From assembly GCF_006346335.1 (NCBI RefSeq), contig NZ_VDMC01000001.1:310001-374000 (forward strand): a DNA stretch of 64,000 nt, read 5' to 3'. The stretch comes from Aequorivita sinensis (GTDB taxonomy: Bacteria > Bacteroidota > Bacteroidia > Flavobacteriales > Flavobacteriaceae). Positions 9,291 to 17,228 of the stretch are shown here, one piece after another (the stretch's first letter is position 1; every line of letters begins with the position of its first letter). The notes under the pieces are model-generated. The model was not told the origin of the DNA. It saw only the letters and a list, made by a program, of their open reading frames with translations, and did no database searches. A program made the position numbers and the translations under genes.

Positions 9291-9358
9291 TTTAAAAAAA
9301 GATAGTTCATCACAGTGCTTTATAAAAAACAATATGTGAGGAGGATGAACTATCTTTT
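9291..9358 (-). terminator. Rho-independent terminator of gdhA with a long loop
   Basis: A 15-bp perfect inverted repeat (9297-9311 with 9344-9358, word GATAGTTCATC) follows the gdhA stop codon by 16 bp and runs into a T-rich tract on the minus strand (9291-9300). The loop is 32 nt, unusually long for an intrinsic terminator. Confidence 0.75.
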
Positions 9359-9374
9359 ACAAGTTGGTAAAAGA

Positions 9375-10670
9375 TTATGGAAATATACCTCTAAGTATAT
9401 AAGCTTTTTCAATACGCTCAATGGCTATACTAAAAGCTGCTGTTCTCATATCTGTTTTATTTTCTTCTGTGTATTTAACGACTTTTTCAAATGAAGTACG
9501 AAGTTTCTTCTCAAGCTTTTCTAGAATCTCATCCATTTGCCAAAGCTCTCCGTTACGGTTTTGAAGCCATTCAAAATAACTTCCTATTACACCTCCTGAA
9601 TTACATAGAATGTCTGGAATAATAGTTATTCCACGTTCCATTAATATTTTTTCTCCTTCAACATCTGTAGGACCATTTGCTCCTTCAGCAATTAAAGTTG
9701 CTTTTACGGTATGTGCGTTATGCTTAGTAATTTGATTTCCTAATGCCGCCGGAATACAGATATCGCAATCTATACTGAAAAAATCTTTACTTTCAAACGG
9801 TTTGGCCTCTGGGAAACCTAAAATGCTTCCATTGTTTGAAATACTATAGTTAAAAAGATCTTCTGTAGAAATACCTTCTTGATTTTGAACACTTCCAAAA
9901 GCATCTTGTACACCTACCAATTTGGCGCCTTCTATTTCTAGGAAATGTGAAGCCCAATAGCCCACATTACCGAAGCCTTGAACGATGTACTTTTTACCTG
10001 CTAAACTAATATTATTCTTTTCTGCCCAGAATTTAATAGTTAAGAAAACACCATAACCTGTAGCTCGGTCACGACCTTCTAAACCACCACTTCCTGTTGG
10101 CTTTCCTGTAACAACGTGCTGGTTTTTTGAACGCTCACTAGTACTTTTAGTACTCATATAAGTATCGGCAATCCACGCCATTGTTTGAGCGTTAGTATTT
10201 ACATCTGGAGCAGGAATATCGTGCTCAGGTCCTATGTTTTCACCTAAAGCATAAGTAAATCTACGGGTAATACGCTCTAATTCATTCTTAGAATACTTTG
10301 AAGGATCTATTTGAATCCCTCCTTTTGCACCTCCATAAGGCAAACCTGCCAACGAAGTTTTCCAAGTCATCCACATCGCTAATGCACGTGCAGCATCAAT
10401 ATCTACAGTAGGATGGTAACGAAGACCTCCTTTGTATGGCCCAAGTGCATTATTATGCTGAACTCGATACCCTGTAAATATTTCCACGTCGCCATTATCC
10501 ATACGAACTGGAAAATTTATAATAATTTCGGTGTTAGTAATACTGAGGATTTTGCGAACATTTGGATTCAGATTTATTATATCTGCTGCGTGGTTGAATT
10601 GCTCCAACACATTGTCCAACATCCCTCTTTTTAATGGCTTTGGTTTTTCCACTGTTTGTTCGTTTATCAT
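9375..10670 (-). CDS. gdhA: Glutamate dehydrogenase (Glu/Leu/Phe/Val dehydrogenase family)
   Basis: A 431-residue hexameric-type glutamate dehydrogenase interconverting glutamate with 2-oxoglutarate and ammonia. The substrate domain has GPYKGGLRYHPTVD and LPYGGAKGGI, the latter carrying the catalytic lysine, plus the PAPDVNT aspartate segment. The NAD(P) domain has IVQGFGNVGYWASHFL. NADH or NADPH preference cannot be settled by eye. Genes encoding a sigma-54 activator and its kinase lie immediately upstream on the same strand. A sigma-54 promoter at 10874-10888 faces this gene with a predicted leader of about 190 nt. I infer that transcription responds to the adjacent two-component system. 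A terminator hairpin closes the gene. Confidence 0.94.
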   Translation of the reverse strand: MINEQTVEKPKPLKRGMLDNVLEQFNHAADIINLNPNVRKILSITNTEIIINFPVRMDNGDVEIFTGYRVQHNNALGPYKGGLRYHPTVDIDAARALAMWMTWKTSLAGLPYGGAKGGIQIDPSKYSKNELERITRRFTYALGENIGPEHDIPAPDVNTNAQTMAWIADTYMSTKSTSERSKNQHVVTGKPTGSGGLEGRDRATGYGVFLTIKFWAEKNNISLAGKKYIVQGFGNVGYWASHFLEIEGAKLVGVQDAFGSVQNQEGISTEDLFNYSISNNGSILGFPEAKPFESKDFFSIDCDICIPAALGNQITKHNAHTVKATLIAEGANGPTDVEGEKILMERGITIIPDILCNSGGVIGSYFEWLQNRNGELWQMDEILEKLEKKLRTSFEKVVKYTEENKTDMRTAAFSIAIERIEKAYILRGIFP

Positions 10671-10862
10671 TTTAAATAATTTTAATTAGCTGCCATTTCT
10701 GGCTTCCTTTTTAATAAAGGCTTCGGTGCGTTTTGCTGAAATTTCTCAAAATCGCCACAGATAAACACCAAGCTTGGATTATGCGTAAACACAAAACAAG
10801 TAACGTATGAACGTTTGATAACACAAATTTTTTATGCTTTCTCCTGCTTATATATTACTTAA
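10671..10862 (-). other. Predicted long untranslated leader of gdhA
   Basis: If the sigma-54 promoter at 10874-10888 is used, about 190 nt precede the gdhA start codon. I find no convincing small ORF in it; the only ATG in this direction (at about 10697) gives a four-codon frame. A small hairpin CCTTT-ATTAA-AAAGG (minus strand) lies about 40 bp before the start codon. I see no known riboswitch. Confidence 0.35.
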
Positions 10863-10873
10863 ACATTTTATCG

Positions 10874-10888
10874 GCAAGGCGCGTGCCA
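10874..10888 (-). promoter_or_regulatory. Sigma-54 (-24/-12) promoter facing gdhA
   Basis: The minus strand reads TGGCACGCGCCTTGC. This matches the sigma-54 consensus TGGCACG-N4-TTGC, with GG and GC separated by exactly 10 bp. It lies in the 400-bp gap between the sigma-54 activator gene and gdhA, and points at gdhA. The predicted transcription start is near 10862. I saw no comparable match in other intergenic regions. Confidence 0.8.
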
Positions 10889-10977
10889 TCTATTATTTTA
10901 TAGTCATAAATTTACACAAACATTTGAAACAACAGGCCTTTAGACGATTTTTTACATTAAAAAAGTTAGGCTATACT

Positions 10978-11014
10978 CTGGGGAAAATTTTCTCAGGTGG
11001 GGAGAAATTCCCCA
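10978..11014. promoter_or_regulatory. Two GGGGA-type dyads, candidate enhancer sites for the sigma-54 activator
   Basis: Two adjacent dyads: CTGGGGAAAATTTTCTCAG (10978-10996, one G:T pair) and TGGGGAGAAATTCCCCA (10998-11014). Both share TGGGGA followed by AT-rich centre sequence. Their centres are 19 bp apart and sit about 125 and 144 bp upstream of the predicted sigma-54 start. That is a typical distance for enhancer-binding proteins of the NtrC family. They could instead act as the 3' hairpins of the upstream activator transcript. Confidence 0.55.
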
Positions 11015-11070
11015 TCCTAAAATAAAGGATGAATAAGAAAGGTCTGAAGTTTTTTAAAAGACTCTAACTA

Positions 11071-12387
11071 CTATTCTTTAATTTTACCACGAAGTGTCTT
11101 TCGGTCGATATTGAGAATTTCGGCAGCTTTGGTTTGATTATTATTTGTGGCCTCTAGCACTTTTTGGATATAAATCTTCTCCATTTCTTTTAAAGAAAGT
11201 AAATCGCTGTCTGGAAAGTCTATCTGATATTTAAGTGTTTCAGGTAAGTCTTTTACGCCAATTGTTCGATCGCACATAATTACCGCACGCTGGATTACAT
11301 TTTCCAATTCACGAATATTTCCTGGCCAATCATACCGTTGCAATAAGGCTTGCGCATCAGAATCTAGTGTAACGTAACGATCTTTGTATTCATTTCCATA
11401 TTTAAACAAAAACTTATCTGCTAATAATGGAATGTCCTCTTTTCGCTCGCGAAGTGGTGGTACATTTATTTCTACAACTGTTAATCGATAAAAAAGATCT
11501 TCTCTAAAAGTCTCCTTCCCAATCATTTCTTTTAAATCGCTATTTGTTGCTGCAATTACACGTACATCAATTTTTTCTGATTTTCTTTCACCTACTTTCA
11601 TCACCTCCTTCTCTTGTAAAACTCTTAAAAGTCGGGTTTGAACAGATAACGGCGCATTTCCAATTTCATCTAAAAAAATAGTACCACCTTCTGCAGCTTG
11701 AAAAAAACCATCGCGGTCTTCATTAGCTCCTGTAAAGGCTCCTTTTACATATCCAAAAAGTTCTGATTCTAACAGGTTTTCAGGGATTCCTCCACAGTTC
11801 ACGGCAATAAACGGCGCACGAGAAAATTTACCATTATAGTGAATAGAACGAGCTACCAACTCCTTTCCTGTTCCACTTTCACCACTTATAAATATTGTGG
11901 CCTTGTTGTCTTTTACCCTATCAATTATCTGAAGTACGTTCTTTATTAACTGACTCTCCCCGATAATTTCATTATACCTTTTTGTGTCAACTGATTCTGG
12001 AGTTTTCTTTCGTTTAGACTTGGTTGAAAGGGATTTTAGAACCCCTTGTTTTAATTCTTCTTTGGTAAAAGGTTTTACCAAATAATCCACCGCACCAGAC
12101 TTAATAGCTGAAAGGGCATCTTGAATGGAAGGGTAGCCTGTAACCACCAATTTGGGCATATTAGGATAGTGTTCTGAAACAAATTGAATAAGTTGGAATC
12201 CATCAACTTCAGGCATTTTTAAATCGGTAATAAGTAAGTCTATTTCCGTGTCGCGCAAGATAGCTACTGCTTCTTTTACCGAAACTGCTTTATACGTATG
12301 ATATCCTAACGAATGTAGATGCCGCTGAATAAGCTCAAGGATATTTATATCATCATCAACTATCAATATGTTTTCCTTTTGCAGCAT
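11071..12387 (-). CDS. Sigma-54-dependent response regulator (NtrC/AtoC/ZraR type)
   Basis: A 438-residue enhancer-binding protein. Receiver domain residues 1-120 contain the acidic pair D11/D12, phospho-acceptor D55 in LLITDLKMPE and K105 in YLVKPF. The AAA+ domain has Walker A GESGTGKE at 169-176 and the sigma-54 contact loop GAFTGA at 216-221. It also has a Walker B IFLDEIG and arginine-finger region ELENVIQRAV. A Fis-type helix-turn-helix closes the protein (NNQTKAAEILNIDRKTL). It starts 8 bp after the histidine kinase gene and must be its partner. The sigma-54 promoter and paired dyads just downstream suggest that gdhA is one target. All functional motifs are intact. Confidence 0.95.
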   Translation of the reverse strand: MLQKENILIVDDDINILELIQRHLHSLGYHTYKAVSVKEAVAILRDTEIDLLITDLKMPEVDGFQLIQFVSEHYPNMPKLVVTGYPSIQDALSAIKSGAVDYLVKPFTKEELKQGVLKSLSTKSKRKKTPESVDTKRYNEIIGESQLIKNVLQIIDRVKDNKATIFISGESGTGKELVARSIHYNGKFSRAPFIAVNCGGIPENLLESELFGYVKGAFTGANEDRDGFFQAAEGGTIFLDEIGNAPLSVQTRLLRVLQEKEVMKVGERKSEKIDVRVIAATNSDLKEMIGKETFREDLFYRLTVVEINVPPLRERKEDIPLLADKFLFKYGNEYKDRYVTLDSDAQALLQRYDWPGNIRELENVIQRAVIMCDRTIGVKDLPETLKYQIDFPDSDLLSLKEMEKIYIQKVLEATNNNQTKAAEILNIDRKTLRGKIKE

Positions 12388-12395
12388 CTGTTTTT

Positions 12396-13484
12396 TTAAT
12401 GTTTTTGAAATGTAATTACAAAAATAGCACCTCTAGGATTATTATCCTGATAGTCTATGGTAGCACGATGACTTCTTATAATCCCGTGTACAACACTCAA
12501 CCCAAGTCCTGAACCATCTCCAACAGATTTTGTCGTGTAAAATGGTTGAAAAATTTTATCGACATTCTCATCTGGAACACCAGGTCCTTCATCAGAAATT
12601 TTTAAGATTATACTTTTATTTTCCTGTTCCAATGAAATTGTAATCAACCCATCTTGAGGAGAAAAGTAAATGGCATTTAAAGTTAAATTAAAAATTACTT
12701 GAGTAAACTGAATAGTATCGGCTTTAAGCATAACTGCCTCATCAGGAAGTATCACCTTACACCTAACTTCGTTCTTTTTAAAAGTAGGATCAAGTAAGTT
12801 TACGGCATCTCTAATTACAGGAACAATATCTGTTTGATCCAGATTTTGTGGCATTTCACAAGCAAAAAACATTAGTTTTTTAACCACTTCTCTTGAGAAA
12901 ATTGCGCTATTAATTATTTTATCGAGGTCTTTGCTCGTTTGAGTGTTTTCAGTCTCTTTACTTTTTAGTAATTCTGCAAAACCAAGAATATTAGCAAGAG
13001 GGGTATTGAGTTCGTGAGCAATTCCCGCAGTAATTTCACCCAAAATACTCAATCGGTCTGCGTGTTCCATTTTTCGCTTTAGAACCGTTTCATTTTCTCG
13101 AATTGATACGCGCTCTAACAAATCACCAACATGAATTGCCACAGTATCCAACAACTGTTTTTCTTCTTTTAAAAAATCTTCTTTAGAATATTTATTCGAC
13201 GGATAGTGCACTTTAATATACCCATTCGGCTCGTTAAAAACTTTAATATTGCTTTCAATTGTAACACTGGTTTTAGGCAGCGCATTTGAAATAAGATGAA
13301 ATGGATGCGAGTTTATTTCAACAGTAGTGTGCTTATTAAATTGAAAAGACTTCCTAAGACTCAATACAATCGAGTATAGAGTTTTATCTAATTCGTTATA
13401 ATCGTTGTTTACAATTATAGATGAAACCTCATACAAACAGGTGAGTTCTTTGAGACGCTCGGTAAGATTTTCTTCTGGTGTCAT
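12396..13484 (-). CDS. Soluble sensor histidine kinase, partner of the sigma-54 regulator
   Basis: A 362-residue kinase with no membrane segment, so it senses a cytosolic signal. Residues 1-120 look GAF-like and may bind a small ligand. A short coiled coil leads to the dimerisation/phospho-acceptor helix GIAHELNTPLANILGFAELL with His157. The ATP-binding domain shows N-box LNAIYFS, G1 ISDEGPGVP and G2 GDGSGLGLSVVHGI. It precedes the response regulator by 8 bp in the same operon. Cytosolic NtrB-like kinases with NtrC-like partners often read nitrogen or carbon status, but the signal here is unknown. Confidence 0.93.
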   Translation of the reverse strand: MTPEENLTERLKELTCLYEVSSIIVNNDYNELDKTLYSIVLSLRKSFQFNKHTTVEINSHPFHLISNALPKTSVTIESNIKVFNEPNGYIKVHYPSNKYSKEDFLKEEKQLLDTVAIHVGDLLERVSIRENETVLKRKMEHADRLSILGEITAGIAHELNTPLANILGFAELLKSKETENTQTSKDLDKIINSAIFSREVVKKLMFFACEMPQNLDQTDIVPVIRDAVNLLDPTFKKNEVRCKVILPDEAVMLKADTIQFTQVIFNLTLNAIYFSPQDGLITISLEQENKSIILKISDEGPGVPDENVDKIFQPFYTTKSVGDGSGLGLSVVHGIIRSHRATIDYQDNNPRGAIFVITFQKH

Positions 13485-13504
13485 AAAAGATAATAGATCT
13501 TTTT

Positions 13505-13512
13505 CAAAGGTA
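13505..13512 (-). promoter_or_regulatory. Candidate -7 box for the kinase/regulator operon
   Basis: On the minus strand TACCTTTG matches TAnnTTTG, 20 bp before the histidine kinase start codon. That would leave a leader of about 15 nt. No good -33 TTG was found. Confidence 0.4.
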
Positions 13513-13567
13513 TCAAAATAAAAGCTTCGTAGGGTTTTAGTAGTAGTTTCACTTGAAAAAACCGAAT

Positions 13568-13610
13568 AAAAAAACTGTTTAAGACCTCAAATACGTCTTA
13601 AACAGTTTTT
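13568..13610. terminator. Bidirectional-looking terminator hairpin
   Basis: Stem AACTGTTTAAGAC / GTCTTAAACAGTT with A-run before and T-run after. It lies between the SYLF gene (start of its 3' side at 13650) and the kinase promoter, both transcribed leftwards. The A-run at 13568-13574 provides the U-tract for minus-strand transcripts from the SYLF gene. Confidence 0.8.
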
Positions 13611-13649
13611 ATAAAATGCCTTAAGCTTTATATCTATTATGAAAATAGA

Positions 13650-14183
13650 TTAATCGAAAGGTCTAAATTCAAATTTTTGTCCTCCAACGGAAACCTCTGC
13701 CATTAATCCTTCTTTCGGAAGTGTAAATACGGCTACACCATCAGTATATGTTACATCAAATGAAGGTGGACTTTGGTTTACAGCAATGGCCGATAAATTT
13801 GATCCAAAACGAAATTTATTACTCATGAAGTCTTCAACAGCTTTGTCTGTTTTTAAGAAAATAATTTCGCTAAAGGCTTTTCCTCCAATTTGTGCTCCCA
13901 CATCAAGTTGTTTCATACTGGCCATACCTACAAGTTGACCTTGTTCATAAACTGCTCCATTACCAGATGCGGCGCCAATAATCACAGCTCCTTTACCTAC
14001 ATTTGGAAAAATCACATAGGCTTTTGCATCATCAAAATAGCGTTGAAGTTTTGGGTTGACTTCTAGAAAAGCAGCTTTCGCATTTTCAGCATCTGCAACC
14101 ACCCTTTTATCATCGACGGCTTGCGCAAATAATGATACACTAAAAAATAGCATCATTACCATTAATATGTTTTTAGTTTTCAT
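13650..14183 (-). CDS. SYLF-domain (YSC84-type) lipid-binding protein, secreted
   Basis: A 177-residue protein with a clear signal peptide (residues 1-20, ending SLFAQA) followed by one SYLF/YSC84 domain. Typical features are AYVIFPNVGKGAVIIGAASGNG (cut to FPNVGKGAVIIG), VGAQIGGKAFSEIIFL and the C-terminal GLMAEVSVGGQKF. SYLF domains of eukaryotic proteins bind phosphoinositides. In bacteria they are secreted or periplasmic and of unclear role. The gene is monocistronic, with a strong terminator downstream. Confidence 0.85.
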   Translation of the reverse strand: MKTKNILMVMMLFFSVSLFAQAVDDKRVVADAENAKAAFLEVNPKLQRYFDDAKAYVIFPNVGKGAVIIGAASGNGAVYEQGQLVGMASMKQLDVGAQIGGKAFSEIIFLKTDKAVEDFMSNKFRFGSNLSAIAVNQSPPSFDVTYTDGVAVFTLPKEGLMAEVSVGGQKFEFRPFD

Positions 14184-14307
14184 AATCTTAATTTTTATTA
14201 TTTAAGTCTAAAATTACTTCTTTCACAAAAAAGGATAGGTTAAAAGAGTGTTAGATTAAATATAATTATATGCCAATAGGCTATTAAAAAGGAAGGGGCA
14301 GCAATAA

Positions 14308-14661
14308 TTATTTGAGATCTTTTTTTACTAAAAGATAAAAGTCATTGTCTAATGGAAGATATCCTTGGTCGTATAAATAATAATAGGTAGAACCTGATTT
14401 TGTGGTATAGGTGCTTGTGAAGTATTCAAAACTAAACCCATTTCTTTGAAGTGTACTTTTTGTGGTTTTGGTTTTATCTTCCTTATTTAATTCTTCGAGA
14501 ATACGATAGTTTTTACGGAGTCGGTTATTTATATTTCTAACTAAGTTTTTACTGTCCTTATTAAGAGAGTTATTATAGGAATTACGACAAGCGTCGCTGC
14601 AGAATTTCTTATCTGCGCGTCCTATAATTTTACCCCCGCATTCTGGACATTTTCGCTCCAT
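14308..14661 (-). CDS. Small zinc-ribbon protein of unknown function
   Basis: A 117-residue protein whose N terminus carries a four-cysteine zinc ribbon: CPECGGK at residues 5-11 and CSDAC at 21-25. The rest is basic and Asn/Lys/Tyr rich, with a probable helix (30-65) and a short beta-rich tail ending in a YYYLYDQGYLPL-type segment. The ribbon resembles DUF2116-type fingers, suggesting nucleic-acid or protein binding. No partner is evident: neighbours are a SYLF protein and an outer-membrane protein, each more than 100 bp away. Confidence 0.7.
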   Translation of the reverse strand: MERKCPECGGKIIGRADKKFCSDACRNSYNNSLNKDSKNLVRNINNRLRKNYRILEELNKEDKTKTTKSTLQRNGFSFEYFTSTYTTKSGSTYYYLYDQGYLPLDNDFYLLVKKDLK

Positions 14662-14768
14662 AGTCTAAATATAAAAAATTCAAGGATCAATTTCCAATTT
14701 AAAAATCTGAAAGTCAGTTATTTTAAAAATTTATTTCTCAATCTATAGGTTTTAATTGTGATTAATCA

Positions 14769-15659
14769 TCACTTAATATGAAACCTATAAATAGCTTCCA
14801 ATTTCAAAAATACTCCGCCACTTAAAGTAGGGTTTAATTGTGTTCTATTATCGCCAAAACTAAAGGCAGAAAGACCTAAATCAATCTTTTCGCCATCTGC
14901 ATACATTTCATATTTATTGGTAGAATATCCAATCTTGGCACGTAGCAAAACACTTTCTTGTAAAGCATTAAATTGTAAATAACTCGCAAATTCTAATGAA
15001 CTTAAATCGGCGTAAAGTGTTTTGATGTTTTCATAATGAACATTATAACTGCGTCCAATTCCAAAGTAATCAATTCCAACGGTTGTGGCACCTAGCTTGT
15101 AACTAACATCGGCTGCAATTGGCAGACTCATATCCATTTCAAATCGTGTGTTTGGGCTTAGATAATACCATCCTAATATAGGAGTAGTGAACAACCCAAA
15201 AGCTTCTTGAGATCCATAAAACCCGAAGCGATAAGTAAAGTTTTCGTTCTTTTTTAATTTTAACAAAGCAAAGGCTCCAAGAAAAAAGTCATCACTAGAA
15301 ATATCATGGTAATCTGAAGCAATTTTAGGCAACAAAACTATTGTTGTACTCCATTTTTCCGACCATGTAGAGGCCATTCCTAATTTCAAATTCGTACTGT
15401 AAAGATTTGAAAATTCTGATTTGGGAAATAATTGAACCTTATTAAAGCTGAAATCTGCTCCTGTAATTAATGCGTGGTTTTCGTTTAAAACTAAAGGAAA
15501 TGTGAAGCCAACATCAAAAAATTCAACATTTGTATCACTGTCGGAATCTTTAAAATTATTATTTAAAGTTTGCCCATATCCTATTCGGAATAGATCCACA
15601 TATTCTTGTGCAGAAATTGAAAGCGGAAACAGAAAAACGAGAAGTAATAGTTTTTTCAA
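14769..15659 (-). CDS. Probable outer-membrane beta-barrel protein
   Basis: A 296-residue protein with signal peptide (residues 1-17, ending SISAQ) and alternating aromatic/hydrophobic strands. It closes with a terminal strand GGVFLKLEAIYRFHIK. The composition suggests a beta-barrel of about 12-14 strands in the outer membrane. It resembles the DUF6268-type barrels common in Flavobacteriaceae, but that family name is from memory. It lies 58 bp downstream of the class V aminotransferase gene on the same strand. No ligand can be proposed. Confidence 0.65.
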   Translation of the reverse strand: MKKLLLLVFLFPLSISAQEYVDLFRIGYGQTLNNNFKDSDSDTNVEFFDVGFTFPLVLNENHALITGADFSFNKVQLFPKSEFSNLYSTNLKLGMASTWSEKWSTTIVLLPKIASDYHDISSDDFFLGAFALLKLKKNENFTYRFGFYGSQEAFGLFTTPILGWYYLSPNTRFEMDMSLPIAADVSYKLGATTVGIDYFGIGRSYNVHYENIKTLYADLSSLEFASYLQFNALQESVLLRAKIGYSTNKYEMYADGEKIDLGLSAFSFGDNRTQLNPTLSGGVFLKLEAIYRFHIK

Positions 15660-15717
15660 TATATGTAGAATAAAATGGTAAGCAAGTTTATCGTTTTAAA
15701 GATAAAATAAATTTTTA

Positions 15718-17208
15718 CTAGAACGTAAACCAGTCCTCCATTTTATTGTCTACAACTTCATTGATATGAATATATTCGTTGCTATTTGAATTATACTTAT
15801 AGTCTTTACTCCAAGTTGGAAAGTTTTCTGCTAATTGTTTTAATGCCTCACAAACGTATAAAACTTCAGCATTAGTTGTTGTAGGACTAAAAGACATCCT
15901 TATCCACCCTGGTTTATGCGATAAATCGCCAGAGTCTATTTCGCAAGTAATACTATTTGAAGTTTCTTGATCTACGTGAAGCAAATAATGACCATAAGTG
16001 CCTGCGCAAGAACAACCTCCACGAGTTTGAATTCCGAAATAATCATTTAAAATTTTCACACCAAGATTGAAGTGTAAATCATCTATATAAAAGCTGATTA
16101 CCGCCAATCTATCTTGAATATTTGGCGCGAGTATGTTTAGGTTTGGAATTTTATTGAGTTTTTCAAAAACTAAATCTAAAATTTCGTGTTCGCGTTTTAG
16201 AATATTTTCAACTCCCATTTTTTCTTTCAAACGAATTGAAAGCGCCGTGCGAATAGTTTGTAAAAATCCTGGGGTACCGCCATCTTCACGAGTTTCGATA
16301 TCGTCAATATATTTATGATTCCCCCAAGGGTTTGTCCACGATACAGTTCCTCCTCCTGGGTTATCAGGAATAGTATTTTTATAAAGATTATTATTAAAAA
16401 TTAGCACACCACTACTTCCAGGACCTCCCAAAAATTTATGCGGCGAAAAGAATATCGCATCCAGGTGAGCACCTTCTTCTTCTGGGTGCATATCAATTGA
16501 AATATACGGCGCAGAACAAGCAAAATCTACAAAACAAAGGCCTCCTTGCGCGTGCATCAATTTTGCAATTTCGTGGTATGGCGTCTGAATTCCTGTTACA
16601 TTAGAGCAAGCGGTAACTGCAGCAATCTTTATAGGTCGATCTGCGTGTTTTTTTAGAATTTCTTCAAAAGTTTCTAGACAAACTAAAACATCATCATTTG
16701 GTGGAATTACAACAACATCTGCTATAGTTTCTAACCATGAAGTCTGATTGCTGTGGTGCTCCATATGGGTGACAAAAACCACAGGTCTTATTTCATCAGG
16801 AATCTTAGTGTACTTTTTAATATTCTCAGGAATTTTCAGTCCAAGAATACGTTGAAACTTATTTACAGCTCCCGTCATTCCGCTACCAGAGGTAATTAAC
16901 ACATCATTTTGGTTGGCATTAACGTGCCTTTTAATAATGTTTCTAGCCTCGTGGTAAGCTCTAGTCATCGCCGTTCCCGTTACGGATGTTTCGGTATGCG
17001 TATTAGCCACAAAAGGTCCAAAGTCGTTTAGAAGTTTTTCTTCAATGGGCCCGTACAAACGACCACTTGCCGTCCAGTCGGTATAAATTATCTTTTTGCT
17101 TCCGAATGGCGAAGTAAAGCTTTGATTGATACCAACAATATAATTTCTGAAAGTCTCAAAATACTTTTCAAGCGCGCTAGCCTCTATATTTTTTTCAGAA
17201 GTTATCAC
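15718..17208 (-). CDS. Class V aminotransferase / cysteine-desulfurase-like PLP enzyme
   Basis: A 496-residue fold-type I PLP enzyme of the class V (NifS-like) family. The segment HTETSVTGTAM precedes GSGMTGAVNKFQ, which contacts the phosphate. The Schiff-base lysine is in FFSPHKFLGGPGSSG at about residue 255-270. A cysteine-bearing loop GGCSCAGTYGH corresponds to the position of the desulfurase cysteine. It is longer than IscS/SufS and not near Fe-S genes, so a role in Fe-S biosynthesis is not assumed. It follows dsbD by 20 bp on the same strand and is probably cotranscribed with it. The product remains undefined. Confidence 0.85.
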   Translation of the reverse strand: MITSEKNIEASALEKYFETFRNYIVGINQSFTSPFGSKKIIYTDWTASGRLYGPIEEKLLNDFGPFVANTHTETSVTGTAMTRAYHEARNIIKRHVNANQNDVLITSGSGMTGAVNKFQRILGLKIPENIKKYTKIPDEIRPVVFVTHMEHHSNQTSWLETIADVVVIPPNDDVLVCLETFEEILKKHADRPIKIAAVTACSNVTGIQTPYHEIAKLMHAQGGLCFVDFACSAPYISIDMHPEEEGAHLDAIFFSPHKFLGGPGSSGVLIFNNNLYKNTIPDNPGGGTVSWTNPWGNHKYIDDIETREDGGTPGFLQTIRTALSIRLKEKMGVENILKREHEILDLVFEKLNKIPNLNILAPNIQDRLAVISFYIDDLHFNLGVKILNDYFGIQTRGGCSCAGTYGHYLLHVDQETSNSITCEIDSGDLSHKPGWIRMSFSPTTTNAEVLYVCEALKQLAENFPTWSKDYKYNSNSNEYIHINEVVDNKMEDWFTF

Positions 17209-17228
17209 TGTCTAAAATTTAAATGTTA

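Noticed and set aside
9276-9332. Longer N terminus for the GreA/Rnk-like protein from a TTG
   Set aside because: It would overlap the gdhA terminator hairpin, and the ATG at 9275 has a better upstream AAAGGA.
10834-11025. A 63-codon plus-strand frame in the gdhA-regulator gap
   Set aside because: Composition is unlike the neighbours, it overlaps the sigma-54 promoter and dyads, and nothing in it suggests a real protein.
15718-17208. Second Fe-S cysteine desulfurase
   Set aside because: Although NifS-like and with a Cys-bearing loop, it is longer, sits by dsbD and far from suf genes, so only the broad class V label is supported.
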